Shown here one piece after another: positions 9,549 to 18,428 of a stretch of 64,000 nucleotides of DNA. The position numbers were made by a program, and so were the translations under genes. This stretch comes from Sandaracinus sp. (lineage in GTDB: Bacteria > Myxococcota_A > Polyangia > Polyangiales > Houyiibacteriaceae): the NCBI GenBank assembly GCA_002699025.1, contig PABA01000124.1, positions 1-64,000 on the forward strand, read 5' to 3'. The notes under the pieces were generated by a model. That model worked only from the letters and a program-made list of their open reading frames with translations. It did no database searches and had not been told where the DNA came from. How positions within the stretch are numbered: the stretch's first letter is position 1; every line of letters starts with the position of its first letter.

Positions 9549-10628
9549 CCCGGCGATGGCGGCCGTGACGAGCCCGAGGCCGAGGACGATCGCCCAGAAG
9601 CGCCGGGGCTCCTCGCGGGCCACGCGCTCGAGGGGCGGCGCCGGGCTCGGGAAGGAGCCGGCGGGCGTGTAGAGACCGTCGGGCGGGATCGAGAAGCGCG
9701 GGGAGTCGCCGCGCTCGAGGCCGACGGCGGCGAGGAAGGCGTCGTTCAGCTCGCGGGGCGTCTGGAAGCGCTGGGCTGGATCCTTGGCGAGGGCGCGCTG
9801 GAAGAAGGCGTCGAGCTCGGCCGGCAGCTCGGGGCGGCGCGCGCTCGCCGGCTCGATGCGCCCCTGGAGGATGGCCCCGAGGAGCTGGCCGTGGTCGGAC
9901 GCGGCGAAGGGGCTCTCGCCCGTGAGCGCTTCGTAGACGATGACGCCGAGCGCGTAGACGTCCGAGCGCGGACCGGTGTTGGCGGCGGAGGCGATCTGCT
10001 CCGGCGCCATGTAGCGGGGCGTGCCGATGACCGTGCCGGTCGCCGTGAGCTTCTTGAGATCCTCGGCGCGCGAGAGGCCGAAGTCGATGAGCTTCACGCT
10101 CACGGCCGCGTCGTCGCGCCGGTGCAGCATGACGTGGTCCGGCTTGAGGTCGCGGTGGATCACGCCGGCCCGATGCGCCGCCTCGAGCGCGTCGCAGACC
10201 GCCGTGAGCACGGGCCCGAAGGCCTCCGGCTCGAGCGCCCCCTTGCGCCGGATGCGCTCGCCGAGCGTCTCCCCCTCGACCAGCTCCATGGCGAGCCAGG
10301 GGACGCCGCCCGGCGCGTGCCCGTAGCCGCGGATGCCCACGATGCCCGGGTGCGAGATCTTGCTGAGGATCTCCGCCTCCCGCGCGAAGCGCTGCCGCGC
10401 CTCCTCCTCGTGCTTGCGCTTGAGCAGCACCTTGAGCGCGACCGGCTGCTCCGTGCGGAGATCCGTGGCGCGATAGACCGCGCCCATGCCCCCCGCGCCG
10501 AGGGCCGCGTCGATGCGGAAGCGATCGCCGAAGAAGGAGCCCGCCGAGAAGGGCGCCATGACGGCGGTCTCCTCCTCCGTCTCCCACGGGTTGGATATGG
10601 GCGCCTCACCCACCACGACCCCGAGCAT
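9522..10628 (-). CDS. Tail-anchored Ser/Thr protein kinase (Hanks type)
   Basis: The 368-residue protein has a complete bacterial Hanks kinase domain: glycine loop GAGGMGAVY (45-52), ATP lysine Lys 66 in VALKVL, catalytic loop HRDLKPDHVM (158-167), DFG (182-184) and APE after GTPRYM. The catalytic-loop Asn (normally KPxN) is His 165, so metal binding may be altered. The domain is followed by a Pro-rich linker and a single C-terminal membrane helix (about 342-366) with no outer domain, so the kinase is tail-anchored and faces the cytoplasm. A shorter start at MAPFSAG (10559) is possible. It lies 38 bp after the large kinase/ATPase gene in the same orientation and may be cotranscribed. Its 3' end is repeated downstream. 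Confidence 0.92.
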   Translation of the reverse strand: MLGVVVGEAPISNPWETEEETAVMAPFSAGSFFGDRFRIDAALGAGGMGAVYRATDLRTEQPVALKVLLKRKHEEEARQRFAREAEILSKISHPGIVGIRGYGHAPGGVPWLAMELVEGETLGERIRRKGALEPEAFGPVLTAVCDALEAAHRAGVIHRDLKPDHVMLHRRDDAAVSVKLIDFGLSRAEDLKKLTATGTVIGTPRYMAPEQIASAANTGPRSDVYALGVIVYEALTGESPFAASDHGQLLGAILQGRIEPASARRPELPAELDAFFQRALAKDPAQRFQTPRELNDAFLAAVGLERGDSPRFSIPPDGLYTPAGSFPSPAPPLERVAREEPRRFWAIVLGLGLVTAAIAGAVSFLLLR

Positions 10629-10666
10629 ACCCGCTCCGCGCCGCCCACGCGCACCGCCGCCCGGCG

Positions 10667-13600
10667 TCAGGGCACCCACATGCGTGCCCAGCGGGCCGGC
10701 GCGCGTATCCCGCACGCCTCCAGCGCTCGCTCGGCCCGGCGCGCCCGCGTCGGCCCGTCGGCGCGCGCGAGCTCGACGGAAGCCGCGTGCGCCCGCATGT
10801 GCGCCGCCTCGAAGCCGACCTCCGCCCGCGCCAGCGCCGCCTCGGCCGCCCGCGCCCGGCCGCGCCGCCGGAGCAGGCCCGCCTCGAGCGCGTCGGCCAG
10901 CGGCGCCGCCCAGGTCAGCTCTTCCTTGCGGAGCGCGCGGACGTGCCGCGAGACGACGCGCTTCGGGGCGCCCCCCGCCAACCGCGCCCGCCCGGCGAGA
11001 TCGTGGGCGGCGATGCGGAGGAAGGGCATGCGGGTCAAGAGCGAGCCCTTCAGCCGGGCCCAGCCGGCGTCCACCCGCGCCGCCGCCGCGAGGCCGTCCC
11101 CCTCGTAGAGATCGATCTGCGTGCGCGCCCAGAGATCGAAGAAGTGCTGGATGACGTACTCCTTCGGCTCCCAGCCCCGGAACCCCTCGACGGCCTCGCG
11201 CCGGGCCCGCTCGGGGTCGTCGTCGGCGAGCCAGAGCGCGTTCGTGAAGCCGGAGCGGAAGCTCGTGAGGGCGAAGAGATCGCCGCGCCGCTCGGCCAGC
11301 CGAATCACGCGCGGGATGCGGTCCCGGAGCGCGTCGTAGTCGCCCAGGAAGACCAGCGCGGCCGCGCCGAGGAGCTGCACCGTGACGACCTCCTTGGCCA
11401 TGCCCACGGCGTCCTCGACGAAGCGCCCGGCCGCCTCGTCGGCGCGCGCGAGCGCCCCGCGCCAGCGCCCGTTGTGGAACTCGATCAGGCAGCGCGCGCC
11501 GGGGATCAGCGCCCGGAGGTGCGGGTCCCCGATCCGCTCGGCGAGCTCGGTGGCCCGGGCGAGCGTCGCCCGCGCCGAGCGCTCGCCCCGCCGCCCCTGG
11601 TTGGCCTGGAACGCGGCCTCGTAGGCGAGCGAGCGCGCGATGCGATAGGGATCCCCGGCGTCCAGGGCGTCCAGCAGGCTCCGGGCGAGGAAGCCCGCGC
11701 CGCGCAGGCTGTCGACGAAGGAGAGGCCGACGCCCGCGGACCAGCACAGGTCGATGCGCTGCAAGCTCTCGGGCGCGATCTCCCCCTCGGGCCGCTCCCG
11801 GAAGCGGGTGCCGCGCAGCCGGAGGCGGGCCCGGGTCGCGAGGAGCGTCGCGAGCGCCTCGGCCGGGTGCGCCGGGTAGCGCAGCCCGAAGAGCGCCAGC
11901 GCCTGGCCGAGCGCCCCCACCCCCTCCGACATGCGCCCGGAGCGCAGGAGCTGCTCGGCGATGCGGCGGAGCAGGTCCGTCTCGTCGATGGCGATCGCCC
12001 CCGCCCGCGCCGCCGCCAGCGCCGGGCGGAAGGCGGCGACGGCGTCTGCGCTCCGGCCGGCGTGCGCGAGGGCGTCCCCGCGCGCGACCTGCAGCCGCGC
12101 CACGGGCTCGGCCCGGTCGCGTCGCAAGGCGATCGCTCGCTCGTAGAGCACCGCCGCGCGCTCCCAGGCGAGCGCCGTCTCCGCGCGCCGCGCCGCCCGC
12201 TCGAGCCAGTGGAGCGCCTCGTCGAGCTCACCGGCCCGGTCGAAGTGGAAGGCCACCGCCTCGGCGTCCCCCCCGCGCGCCGCCAGAGCACAAGCGAGCG
12301 CGTGGTGCGCCTCCCGGAGCGCGTCCGGCTCCAGCTCGGCGACCACGGCCTCGGCGATGCGGTCGTGGTAGGTCAGCGCGACCGGCGGGTGCAGGCTCTC
12401 GTCCACCACGGCGAGGCGGCGTGCCTGGAGCCCGTCCAACGCCGCGAGGAGCTCGGCGCGCTCGACGTGGCCCGCCGCCGCGGCGACCGGGAGCGGGAGC
12501 GGCCGACCCGCCAGGGCGAGGAGCGAGAGGAGGCGCCGCGCCCCCGGCTCGAGCTCGGCCTGGGCGCGGCGCAGCGCCTCCGCCATGCTCACGCCCGGCC
12601 CCGCCTGGGCCAGGAGCTCCACGAAGAGCGGGTTGCCGCCGGTCTCCTCGGCGATGCGCTCGGCGGCCGGCGCCGTCGACCCGAGCCAGGCCCGGGCGAG
12701 CGCCGCGGCCTCGTCCCGGGGGAGCGCCCCGAGGACGAGCCTCCGCCCCCCGGTCGCTTCGCGCAGCCGCTCGAGCGCCGGCCGGAGAGCCCCCGTCGTG
12801 GGGCGCCGGCTCGCGACGAAGAGCATCGGGACCGGCGCCGGGGGGCGGAGCAGCTCCTCCAGGAGCGCCACGCCCTCTTCGTCGCTCCACTGCAGATCGT
12901 CGAGCGCCAGCACGAGCGGCCGGCGACGCGCGATCGCCCCGAGGAGGGCGCGGAGCGCCGCGAAGGCCTCCACGCGGAGCTGAGCCTGCTCATAGCCGAC
13001 GGGGCGCCGGGCGCCCCGGAGCCGGGGGACGCGGCCGAGCACCGGGAAGAGGGCGAGCAGGGGCGCCGCGCCGCTCGGGACGAGGGCCGCGACCTCGTCG
13101 TCGGGCCAGCGCCGGAGCTGGTCGGCGAGCCCGTCCACGGCCGCGTCGAGGCCCTTGTAAGGGAGCGCCTCGCGCGGGTAGCAGCGGCCCCGCAGCACCA
13201 CGACCTCGCCGCCGAGCCCGCCGAGGAAGCGGCGGAGGAGCGCGCTCTTGCCCGCCCCCGCCTCGCCCTCGATCCACACGCTCGCCGCCCGCCCGCGCTT
13301 CACCTCCGCGAAGGCCTCCTCCAGCGCCGCCAGCTCCGAGCCCCGCCCGACGAAGGGCACGCTCGAGGTCGCGCGCACGCTCGGCGCCGGCTCGCCGAGC
13401 GCCTCGAGGATCGCGTCCAGCGTGGGGCGCGCCTCGGGCGAGCGCGCGAGCAGCCCCGCCACGAGCGGCCCGAGCCCGAGGTCCGGCCCCGGCAGAGGCG
13501 GCGCGTCCTCCTCCTGCTTGCGCACGAGCATCTCCACCAGGCGTCCGTCGAAGGGCGGCGCCCCGGCGAGGCACTCGTGGAGCATCACGCCGAGCGCGTA

Positions 13601-14176
13601 GAAGTCGCTCGCCGGCGTCGGGCGCCCCGCCTCCGCGAGCAGCTCCGGCGCCATGTAGATCGGTGTGCCGACGAGCTCCTCGCTGAGCGCCCCCTCCAGC
13701 TCGGTGGCGAAGCCGAAGTCGAGCACGCGGACCGCGCCGTCGACCTGGAGGCGCACGTTCGAGGGCTTCACGTCCCGGTGCACGTGGCCGCTCGCGTGGA
13801 GCGCGCCGAGGCCGAGGGCGATCTCCCGAAAGACGCGCCGAAGCCGCTGGCCGTCGACGACGCCGCCCGGCCGCACGTAGGGGATCAGGTCGAAGCCGTC
13901 GACCAGGTCCATCGTGAAGAACCAGCGGTCGCCGTCCCGATGGAGCGAGTGGAGGGGGACGAGGTGCGGGTGGCGGAGCGGAGCCACGGCGCGGAACTCG
14001 CGCTTGAAGCGGGCGAGGGACGCGGCGTCCCGCTGGTGTAGGAGCTTCAGGGCGACCTCGCGCCGGTCCACCCGATCGTAGGCGCGGAACACCTCGCCGT
14101 AGCTGCCGCTCCCGAGCCGCGGCCCGAGTCGGAAGCGGCCGTCGGCGAGCGCGTCGATCGGGCCCGGCGACCTCAC
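10667..14176 (-). CDS. Ser/Thr kinase - AAA-type ATPase - TPR fusion (PknK-like)
   Basis: This 1169-residue three-part signalling protein starts with a Hanks kinase: LGSGSYGEVF (21-30), VALKLL, HRDVKPSN (133-140), DFG (153-155) and GTPIYMAPE. Then comes an AAA/STAND ATPase beginning FVGRGSELAALEEA, with Walker A GEAGAGKS (304-311) and Walker B LVLALDDLQWSDEE. A long alpha-helical C-terminal half has TPR-like repeats rich in Ala/Arg/Leu. Mycobacterial and myxobacterial PknK proteins share this layout and regulate transcription factors by phosphorylation and protein contact. The GTG start overlaps the stop of the sigma-54 activator (GTGA, 14173-14176), so the activator is the obvious partner. 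The codon-level overlap also fixes the start. Confidence 0.93.
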   Translation of the reverse strand: MRSPGPIDALADGRFRLGPRLGSGSYGEVFRAYDRVDRREVALKLLHQRDAASLARFKREFRAVAPLRHPHLVPLHSLHRDGDRWFFTMDLVDGFDLIPYVRPGGVVDGQRLRRVFREIALGLGALHASGHVHRDVKPSNVRLQVDGAVRVLDFGFATELEGALSEELVGTPIYMAPELLAEAGRPTPASDFYALGVMLHECLAGAPPFDGRLVEMLVRKQEEDAPPLPGPDLGLGPLVAGLLARSPEARPTLDAILEALGEPAPSVRATSSVPFVGRGSELAALEEAFAEVKRGRAASVWIEGEAGAGKSALLRRFLGGLGGEVVVLRGRCYPREALPYKGLDAAVDGLADQLRRWPDDEVAALVPSGAAPLLALFPVLGRVPRLRGARRPVGYEQAQLRVEAFAALRALLGAIARRRPLVLALDDLQWSDEEGVALLEELLRPPAPVPMLFVASRRPTTGALRPALERLREATGGRRLVLGALPRDEAAALARAWLGSTAPAAERIAEETGGNPLFVELLAQAGPGVSMAEALRRAQAELEPGARRLLSLLALAGRPLPLPVAAAAGHVERAELLAALDGLQARRLAVVDESLHPPVALTYHDRIAEAVVAELEPDALREAHHALACALAARGGDAEAVAFHFDRAGELDEALHWLERAARRAETALAWERAAVLYERAIALRRDRAEPVARLQVARGDALAHAGRSADAVAAFRPALAAARAGAIAIDETDLLRRIAEQLLRSGRMSEGVGALGQALALFGLRYPAHPAEALATLLATRARLRLRGTRFRERPEGEIAPESLQRIDLCWSAGVGLSFVDSLRGAGFLARSLLDALDAGDPYRIARSLAYEAAFQANQGRRGERSARATLARATELAERIGDPHLRALIPGARCLIEFHNGRWRGALARADEAAGRFVEDAVGMAKEVVTVQLLGAAALVFLGDYDALRDRIPRVIRLAERRGDLFALTSFRSGFTNALWLADDDPERARREAVEGFRGWEPKEYVIQHFFDLWARTQIDLYEGDGLAAAARVDAGWARLKGSLLTRMPFLRIAAHDLAGRARLAGGAPKRVVSRHVRALRKEELTWAAPLADALEAGLLRRRGRARAAEAALARAEVGFEAAHMRAHAASVELARADGPTRARRAERALEACGIRAPARWARMWVP

Positions 14177-15765
14177 GCGCGCCCTCCCCGCCCGCGCCGC
14201 TCCACGCCGAGGCGCTCGAGCCGGCTCACGAGCGTCGTGCGGGGCACGCCGAGGGTCCGCGCGACGCGGGCGACCACGCCATCGTGGGCGTCGAGGGCGG
14301 CGCGGAGGACGGCCCGCTCCCGCTCTTCGAGCGCGGCGCGCTCTGCCTGGAGCGCCGCGTAGGCGTCCCCCGGCGTGCTCGGGGTCGCGGGTCGCGCGGG
14401 CGCCTGCCGGGGCGGCGCCGTGGAACCGCCCGCGCCACCGACCAGATCCGCGTCGCGGACGTGGCGCAGGTCGAGCGTGTCGGCGTCGGCGTCCTCGGCG
14501 AGCGCCCGATCCCGCGCCCGCCGCACCACCATGGCGAGCTGCCGCAGGTTGCCGGGCCAGCGCAGCGCCGGGTCGGTCAGCCGGCGCCGGAGGGGGAGCG
14601 CGAAGCCCCAGGCCCGCTCCGGGTCGAGGCGCGCGAGCATGCCCTGGGCGAGGGGCACGACGTCCTCGCGGCGCGCGCGCAGCGGCGGGAGGTGGAGCCG
14701 CGCGCCAGCGAGGCGGTAGAGGAGGTCCTCGCGGAAGCGACCGGCGGCGACGGCACCGTCGAGGTCCCCGTTGGTCGCCGAGAGGAGCCGCACGTCCGTC
14801 CGGCGCGGCTCGCGGCCCGTCCAGCCGAGCGGGCGGTAGGTGCCGAACTGCGTGAGGTCGAGCAGGAGCTGCTGAGCGTGCGCCGGCAGGCTCAGCACCT
14901 CGTCGAGCACGAGCACGCCGCCGTCCGCCTGCTCGACGAGCCCGACCCGCCGACGCGTCGCCCCGGAGAAGGCCCCCCGGGCGTGACCGAAGAGCTCCGA
15001 GCTGATGGTGTTCAGGTCGTCGCTCGATCCGAGCAGCGCCCGGACGATCGGCCTTCGCTCGCCCGCCTCCGCGATCGCGCGGCAGAGCAGCGTCTTTCCC
15101 GTGCCCGACTCGCCGGTGACGAGCACTGGGGTCGCGTCCCCGAGGCTCGCGATCTCGCCGCGGAGCCCGGCCATGCTCTCCGGCGCGAGGAGCTCCCGAA
15201 GCGAGGGCGCCTGGGCGGCGGCGCGCGTGTCGGCGAGGACCGTGCGCGCGTGGGCGAGGGCGCGGTGGCGATCGAGGAGCACGGCGACCATGTCCGCGAC
15301 CGCTTCGAGGAGCTCGAGGTCGCGGGCCCCGAGGAGGCGGCGAGGTCGTCGCAGGTCCACGTAGAGCACGCCGACGGGCGCGCCCTCCCCGCCGACCGGC
15401 CCGATGGGGGCGGCGGCCGCCGCGACGATGCCGAGGCTCGCGAGGCTCGCGCTCCCGTCCTCGCCCGCCTCCCAGACGATGCTGCGCCCTTCCCGATGCA
15501 CCCGCCGGACGAGCGACTGGCTCGCCTCCTGCCACTCCTCCTTGCGCAGCGCCCCCTCCGCGCCGCGCGCGTGCACGACGTAGTCGCCCCCGGCCTCGCG
15601 GATGGAGACGAGGCCGCGGTCGGCGTCGACCAGGGCGACGAGCGTGTCGAGGGCCTCCTCGAGCCAGTCGTCGCGATGGCTCACCGCGCGCAGGCGGCCG
15701 AGGAGCCGGCGCAGCACACGCCAGGAGGAGGAATCGGCAGGGGGGCCGTCGGAGGAGGTGATCAT
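14173..15765 (-). CDS. Sigma-54-dependent activator with GAF domain
   Basis: The 530-residue bacterial enhancer-binding protein has an N-terminal GAF domain (about 35-170), a central AAA+ domain with Walker A GESGTGKT (218-225) and Walker B GGVLVLDE, the arginine-finger region FREDLLYRL, and a Fis-type helix-turn-helix at the C-terminus (VARVARTLGVPRTTLVSRLE). The sigma-54 contact loop reads GAFSGA (264-269) instead of GAFTGA, a conservative Thr to Ser change. It has no receiver domain, so GAF-ligand binding or the coupled PknK-like kinase probably controls it. The ATG at 15765 has GGAG upstream. A sigma-54-type promoter lies about 190 bp away in the divergent direction. Confidence 0.94.
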   Translation of the reverse strand: MITSSDGPPADSSSWRVLRRLLGRLRAVSHRDDWLEEALDTLVALVDADRGLVSIREAGGDYVVHARGAEGALRKEEWQEASQSLVRRVHREGRSIVWEAGEDGSASLASLGIVAAAAAPIGPVGGEGAPVGVLYVDLRRPRRLLGARDLELLEAVADMVAVLLDRHRALAHARTVLADTRAAAQAPSLRELLAPESMAGLRGEIASLGDATPVLVTGESGTGKTLLCRAIAEAGERRPIVRALLGSSDDLNTISSELFGHARGAFSGATRRRVGLVEQADGGVLVLDEVLSLPAHAQQLLLDLTQFGTYRPLGWTGREPRRTDVRLLSATNGDLDGAVAAGRFREDLLYRLAGARLHLPPLRARREDVVPLAQGMLARLDPERAWGFALPLRRRLTDPALRWPGNLRQLAMVVRRARDRALAEDADADTLDLRHVRDADLVGGAGGSTAPPRQAPARPATPSTPGDAYAALQAERAALEERERAVLRAALDAHDGVVARVARTLGVPRTTLVSRLERLGVERRGRGGRA

Positions 15766-15955
15766 CGACGAAGCTCCGTCGGACCGCGACGACGAATCGT
15801 CGTCACATCGCCGAGCGTCCGGAACACTAGCACCGGATGGGGACAAGCGAGCGTCCGGCGCATCCCGGCGTGGGCGGACGAGAGCCCCGCTCGCAGCGAG
15901 GGTTCGGGCGCCTCTCCCCCAAGCCGGGCACCCGGAGTCGAGCACGGAACGCCGG

Positions 15956-15970
15956 TGGCACGTCCCCTGC
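15956..15970 (+). promoter_or_regulatory. Candidate sigma-54 (-24/-12) promoter
   Basis: TGGCACG-N4-CTGC has the invariant GG and GC dinucleotides exactly 10 bp apart and differs from the consensus TGGCACG-N4-TTGC at one base. The predicted start is about 12 bp downstream of the GC, which leaves a leader of about 75 nt before the ATG at 16056. The sigma-54 activator gene diverges from the same intergenic region. Confidence 0.6.
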
Positions 15971-16055
15971 GAAGGGGCTCCCCGAGGCCCGAGGAGCGGG
16001 CCACCAGCCGCGGCCGTCGCGGCGCCGGCCGACGCGCCGGGAAAGGGGAACGAGC

Positions 16056-17288
16056 ATGCATCGACACACTCTCATCGGCGCCCTGGCGCTGCTCGCGTTC
16101 GGGGCCGGTACCGCCCGGGCCGAGCTGCCCGAGGGCGTGTTCTACAACGACTTCGACGCCTACTTCGAGCTCGAGAACACCGAGGAGTCGCGGAACGGCC
16201 AGCGCGTGGACGCGGGCTGGTACCTCGAGTTCGACGCGACGCTGGTCGGCGACGAGATCCCCGTCGACAGCGGCCTGAAGTACGTGCTCAAGCAGGGCCG
16301 GCGCACGCTCGCGACCGTGCTGTGCGACGCGCGACTGAGGCAGCGCCACACCGGGTACGACTACGAGGAGGGCGTGCCCGGGCTGATGGAGGGGCGCGGC
16401 TGCGAGGACGACGACGAGACGACCCAGGCCACCGGCGAGATCACCATCGAGGTGTACTTCATCGACGGCAACGACGACTCCGAGACGCTGGTGCGGACGC
16501 ACACCATCGAGGTGCGCAAGTTCGCCCGCGTCCGGCGCGCGTCGCAGTACTACATCGTCCACAACGGCGAGATCCTGAGCGCGGTGATCCACGAGTTCCG
16601 GCGGAGCGAGCGCAACGCGACCAACGCGCGGAACATGCGGAACGACTACGTGGGGCTCTTCCTCTGGATGGCGGAGCAGGACTCCAACGGTGTCCGGCCG
16701 GACGGCCCCGACCTGGGCAACGACCTGCGGGTGCGCTGCAGCGTCGATGGCGAGCGGATCCCGACGACCTTCGATCCGCGCGTGAACCACGTGCGGGACC
16801 GGCGGGTCGACGTGATGGCGAGCTGGGGCGAGGGCCGTCAGGACGAGCGCGATCGCTACGCCTTCGAGCAGTTCCACATCGTCCTGCCGATCACCATGGG
16901 GGAGGACTCGCAGCTCCCGGGCGCGGCCCGTCTCGAGGAGCACCCGGGCCAGTGGGAGTGCGAGCTCCGGCAGCAGCGGGAGACGATCCGGACGATCCGC
17001 TTCACGGTGGCCGACGGGCACATCCAGCCCCATCCGGAAGAGGCCGCCGAGGGCGGCGTGCAGCTGCCGGAGCGCCTGCACCTCGTCGACATGCGCCTGC
17101 CGCGCGAGAGCCCGATCGAGACGCGCGTCGACGGCCGCGCCGCCCGCCGAGGGCCGTTCTTCGGCGTGGGGTGGCACACGGACGAGGGCCGCGCGATGGT
17201 GCGCGCCCTGCCACGCATCGGCGAAGCCTTCCTGCCCGGGGAACGCCGCCGCCGCGGGCGACGCGGCCGCCGGGGTCGCCGCCGCTGA
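16056..17288 (+). CDS. Secreted protein of unknown function
   Basis: I do not recognise this 410-residue protein. A clear Sec signal peptide (MHRHTLIGALALLAFG ... cleavage after ARA, about residue 22) is followed by an acidic, mixed alpha/beta body (ELPEGVFYNDFDAYFELENT; two Cys-containing segments ATVLCDARL and GRGCEDDDET; YYIVHNGEILSAVIHEF; WECELRQQRETIRTIRFTV). The C-terminus is very basic (RRRRGRRGRRGRRR). A GAAAGGGG ribosome-binding stretch precedes the ATG. The sigma-54-type promoter at 15956 and the divergent sigma-54 activator suggest regulated expression. The protein is probably periplasmic or exported. The Arg-rich tail could bind nucleic acid or a polyanion, which is speculation. 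Confidence 0.85.
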   Translation: MHRHTLIGALALLAFGAGTARAELPEGVFYNDFDAYFELENTEESRNGQRVDAGWYLEFDATLVGDEIPVDSGLKYVLKQGRRTLATVLCDARLRQRHTGYDYEEGVPGLMEGRGCEDDDETTQATGEITIEVYFIDGNDDSETLVRTHTIEVRKFARVRRASQYYIVHNGEILSAVIHEFRRSERNATNARNMRNDYVGLFLWMAEQDSNGVRPDGPDLGNDLRVRCSVDGERIPTTFDPRVNHVRDRRVDVMASWGEGRQDERDRYAFEQFHIVLPITMGEDSQLPGAARLEEHPGQWECELRQQRETIRTIRFTVADGHIQPHPEEAAEGGVQLPERLHLVDMRLPRESPIETRVDGRAARRGPFFGVGWHTDEGRAMVRALPRIGEAFLPGERRRRGRRGRRGRRR

Positions 17289-17311
17289 CGCGGCACGAAC
17301 CACGCGAACCA

Positions 17312-17351
17312 CGACGGGCCGCCGCGCTCCCCCGAGAGCGGCGGCCCGTCG
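17312..17351 (+). terminator. Hairpin after the secreted-protein gene
   Basis: A perfect 14-bp inverted repeat (17312-17325 against 17338-17351, arms CGACGGGCCGCCGC/GCGGCGGCCCGTCG) lies 23 nt past the stop at 17288. There is no T-run after it, so it is a strong hairpin rather than a classical intrinsic terminator. Confidence 0.6.
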
Positions 17352-17735
17352 CGCATCGCGACCCCGTCCCAGCGAGCCGAACCCGCCCCGACGCGGCGAA
17401 GCCACCCCACCGCAAGTCGGAGCGCCCCCCACGAACGCGACAAAGTCACCCCACTGCCTCCCAGGCCTCTGCGAAGCGGAGCGCCCCAGCGACGCTGCAG
17501 CGAATCCCGGTGGAGCGCAGGAGCGCTCCGGCCGCGCGAGCGGATGAAGACACGCTGCCGCAGCGGGAGCGCACCGGCCGCGAACGCGGCAGAGCCCGGC
17601 TTCCGCGAAGGGGAGCGCTCCGGCCGCGAACGCGGCGAAGTCACTCACCTGCAAAGAGGAGCCCACCCATCTCTGCCCCGTGACCCGGCCCCACGGAGCC
17701 GCGTTCGTGTACCCATGAAGAACCGACCCGTGTGA

Positions 17736-17752
17736 CGCCGCCGAAGGCGGCG
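17736..17752 (-). terminator. Short hairpin downstream of the methyltransferase
   Basis: CGCCGCC-GAA-GGCGGCG forms a 7-bp perfect stem 35 bp past the methyltransferase stop (17787). There is no T-run on either side. Confidence 0.4.
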
Positions 17753-17786
17753 CCGAGGGCCCCACGGGCCCGCTGGTAAGCCCCAA

Positions 17787-18428
17787 TTAGCGAGCGAAGC
17801 GAGCGGACACCGCCCACTGGAAGCGCTGCTCGCTGCCCCAGGGCGTCTCGTGCGTCTCCCGCCACCCCTCCACGAGCGCGAGCCCGAGCTCCTCCGCGAG
17901 CGCCTCCGCGCTCCAGCGCCGCACGGGCAGCCCGCTGCACTTCTCCGGCCCGTCCGGCGCGAAGGTCGCCACGATGGCCACGCCCCCCGGCACCAGCGTC
18001 GCCTCCAGCAGCCGCCGGTAGCGCGCCCGGTCCTCGGCCTCGGTCAGGAAGTGGAAGACCGCCCGGTCGTGCCACACGTCCACCGGCCCGATCGCCTCCG
18101 GCTCGAGCGCCCGCACGTCCCCGGCGACCCAGCGGACCTTCTCCGCCTCCACCCCGAGCCGCGCCTTCGCCGCCTCGAGCGCCGCCTCGGCCAGGTCGAC
18201 CACGGTCAGCGCCCGGAAGCCCCGCTCGAGCAGCGCGTCCACGAGCCGCGAGGCGCCGCCCCCCACGTCGACGAGCCGCGCCTCGGGCCCGACCCCCGCC
18301 ACCTCGAGCGCCCGCAACGAGGGCGTCGGCGAGGGCTGGAACCAGCTCACGTCCTCGGGCGTCTTGCCGCCCCAGACCGCGTCCCAGTGCGCCTTGGCCG
18401 CCGCCTCGCGCTCAGACTCGCTCGACAT
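17787..18428 (-). CDS. Class I SAM-dependent methyltransferase
   Basis: The 213-residue Rossmann-fold methyltransferase has SAM-binding motif I VDVGGGASRLVDALL, motif II TVVDLAEAALEAAKA with the acidic Asp, WVAGDVRAL and the post-motif VWHDRAVFHFLTE. The N-terminus AHWDAVWGGKTPEDVSWFQ is typical of a widespread, uncharacterised bacterial methyltransferase group, so the substrate is not known. Its ATG lies inside the last codons of the Rel gene (17-bp overlap, 18412-18428), so it is translationally tied to stringent-response Rel. This linkage is unusual. Confidence 0.9.
   Translation of the reverse strand: MSSESEREAAAKAHWDAVWGGKTPEDVSWFQPSPTPSLRALEVAGVGPEARLVDVGGGASRLVDALLERGFRALTVVDLAEAALEAAKARLGVEAEKVRWVAGDVRALEPEAIGPVDVWHDRAVFHFLTEAEDRARYRRLLEATLVPGGVAIVATFAPDGPEKCSGLPVRRWSAEALAEELGLALVEGWRETHETPWGSEQRFQWAVSARFAR

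Larger units (their letters stand above)
17289..17786. repeat. Gene-free 498 bp with about six degenerate 45-bp repeats
   Basis: No gene is supported here. From about 17388 to 17660 a loose unit of roughly 45 bp recurs about six times. Its shared parts are a GAACGCGGCGAAGTCAC-like segment followed by GGAGCGC(T)CCGGCCGCG. The best two units cover about 17575-17650. The repeats are too diverged to be recent. The region lies between convergent genes and is bounded by two hairpins (17312-17351, 17736-17752). Confidence 0.65.

Noticed and set aside
10787-14041. 1084-codon plus-strand frame opposite the PknK-like gene
   Set aside because: Antisense shadow of the kinase/ATPase gene; low-complexity translation.
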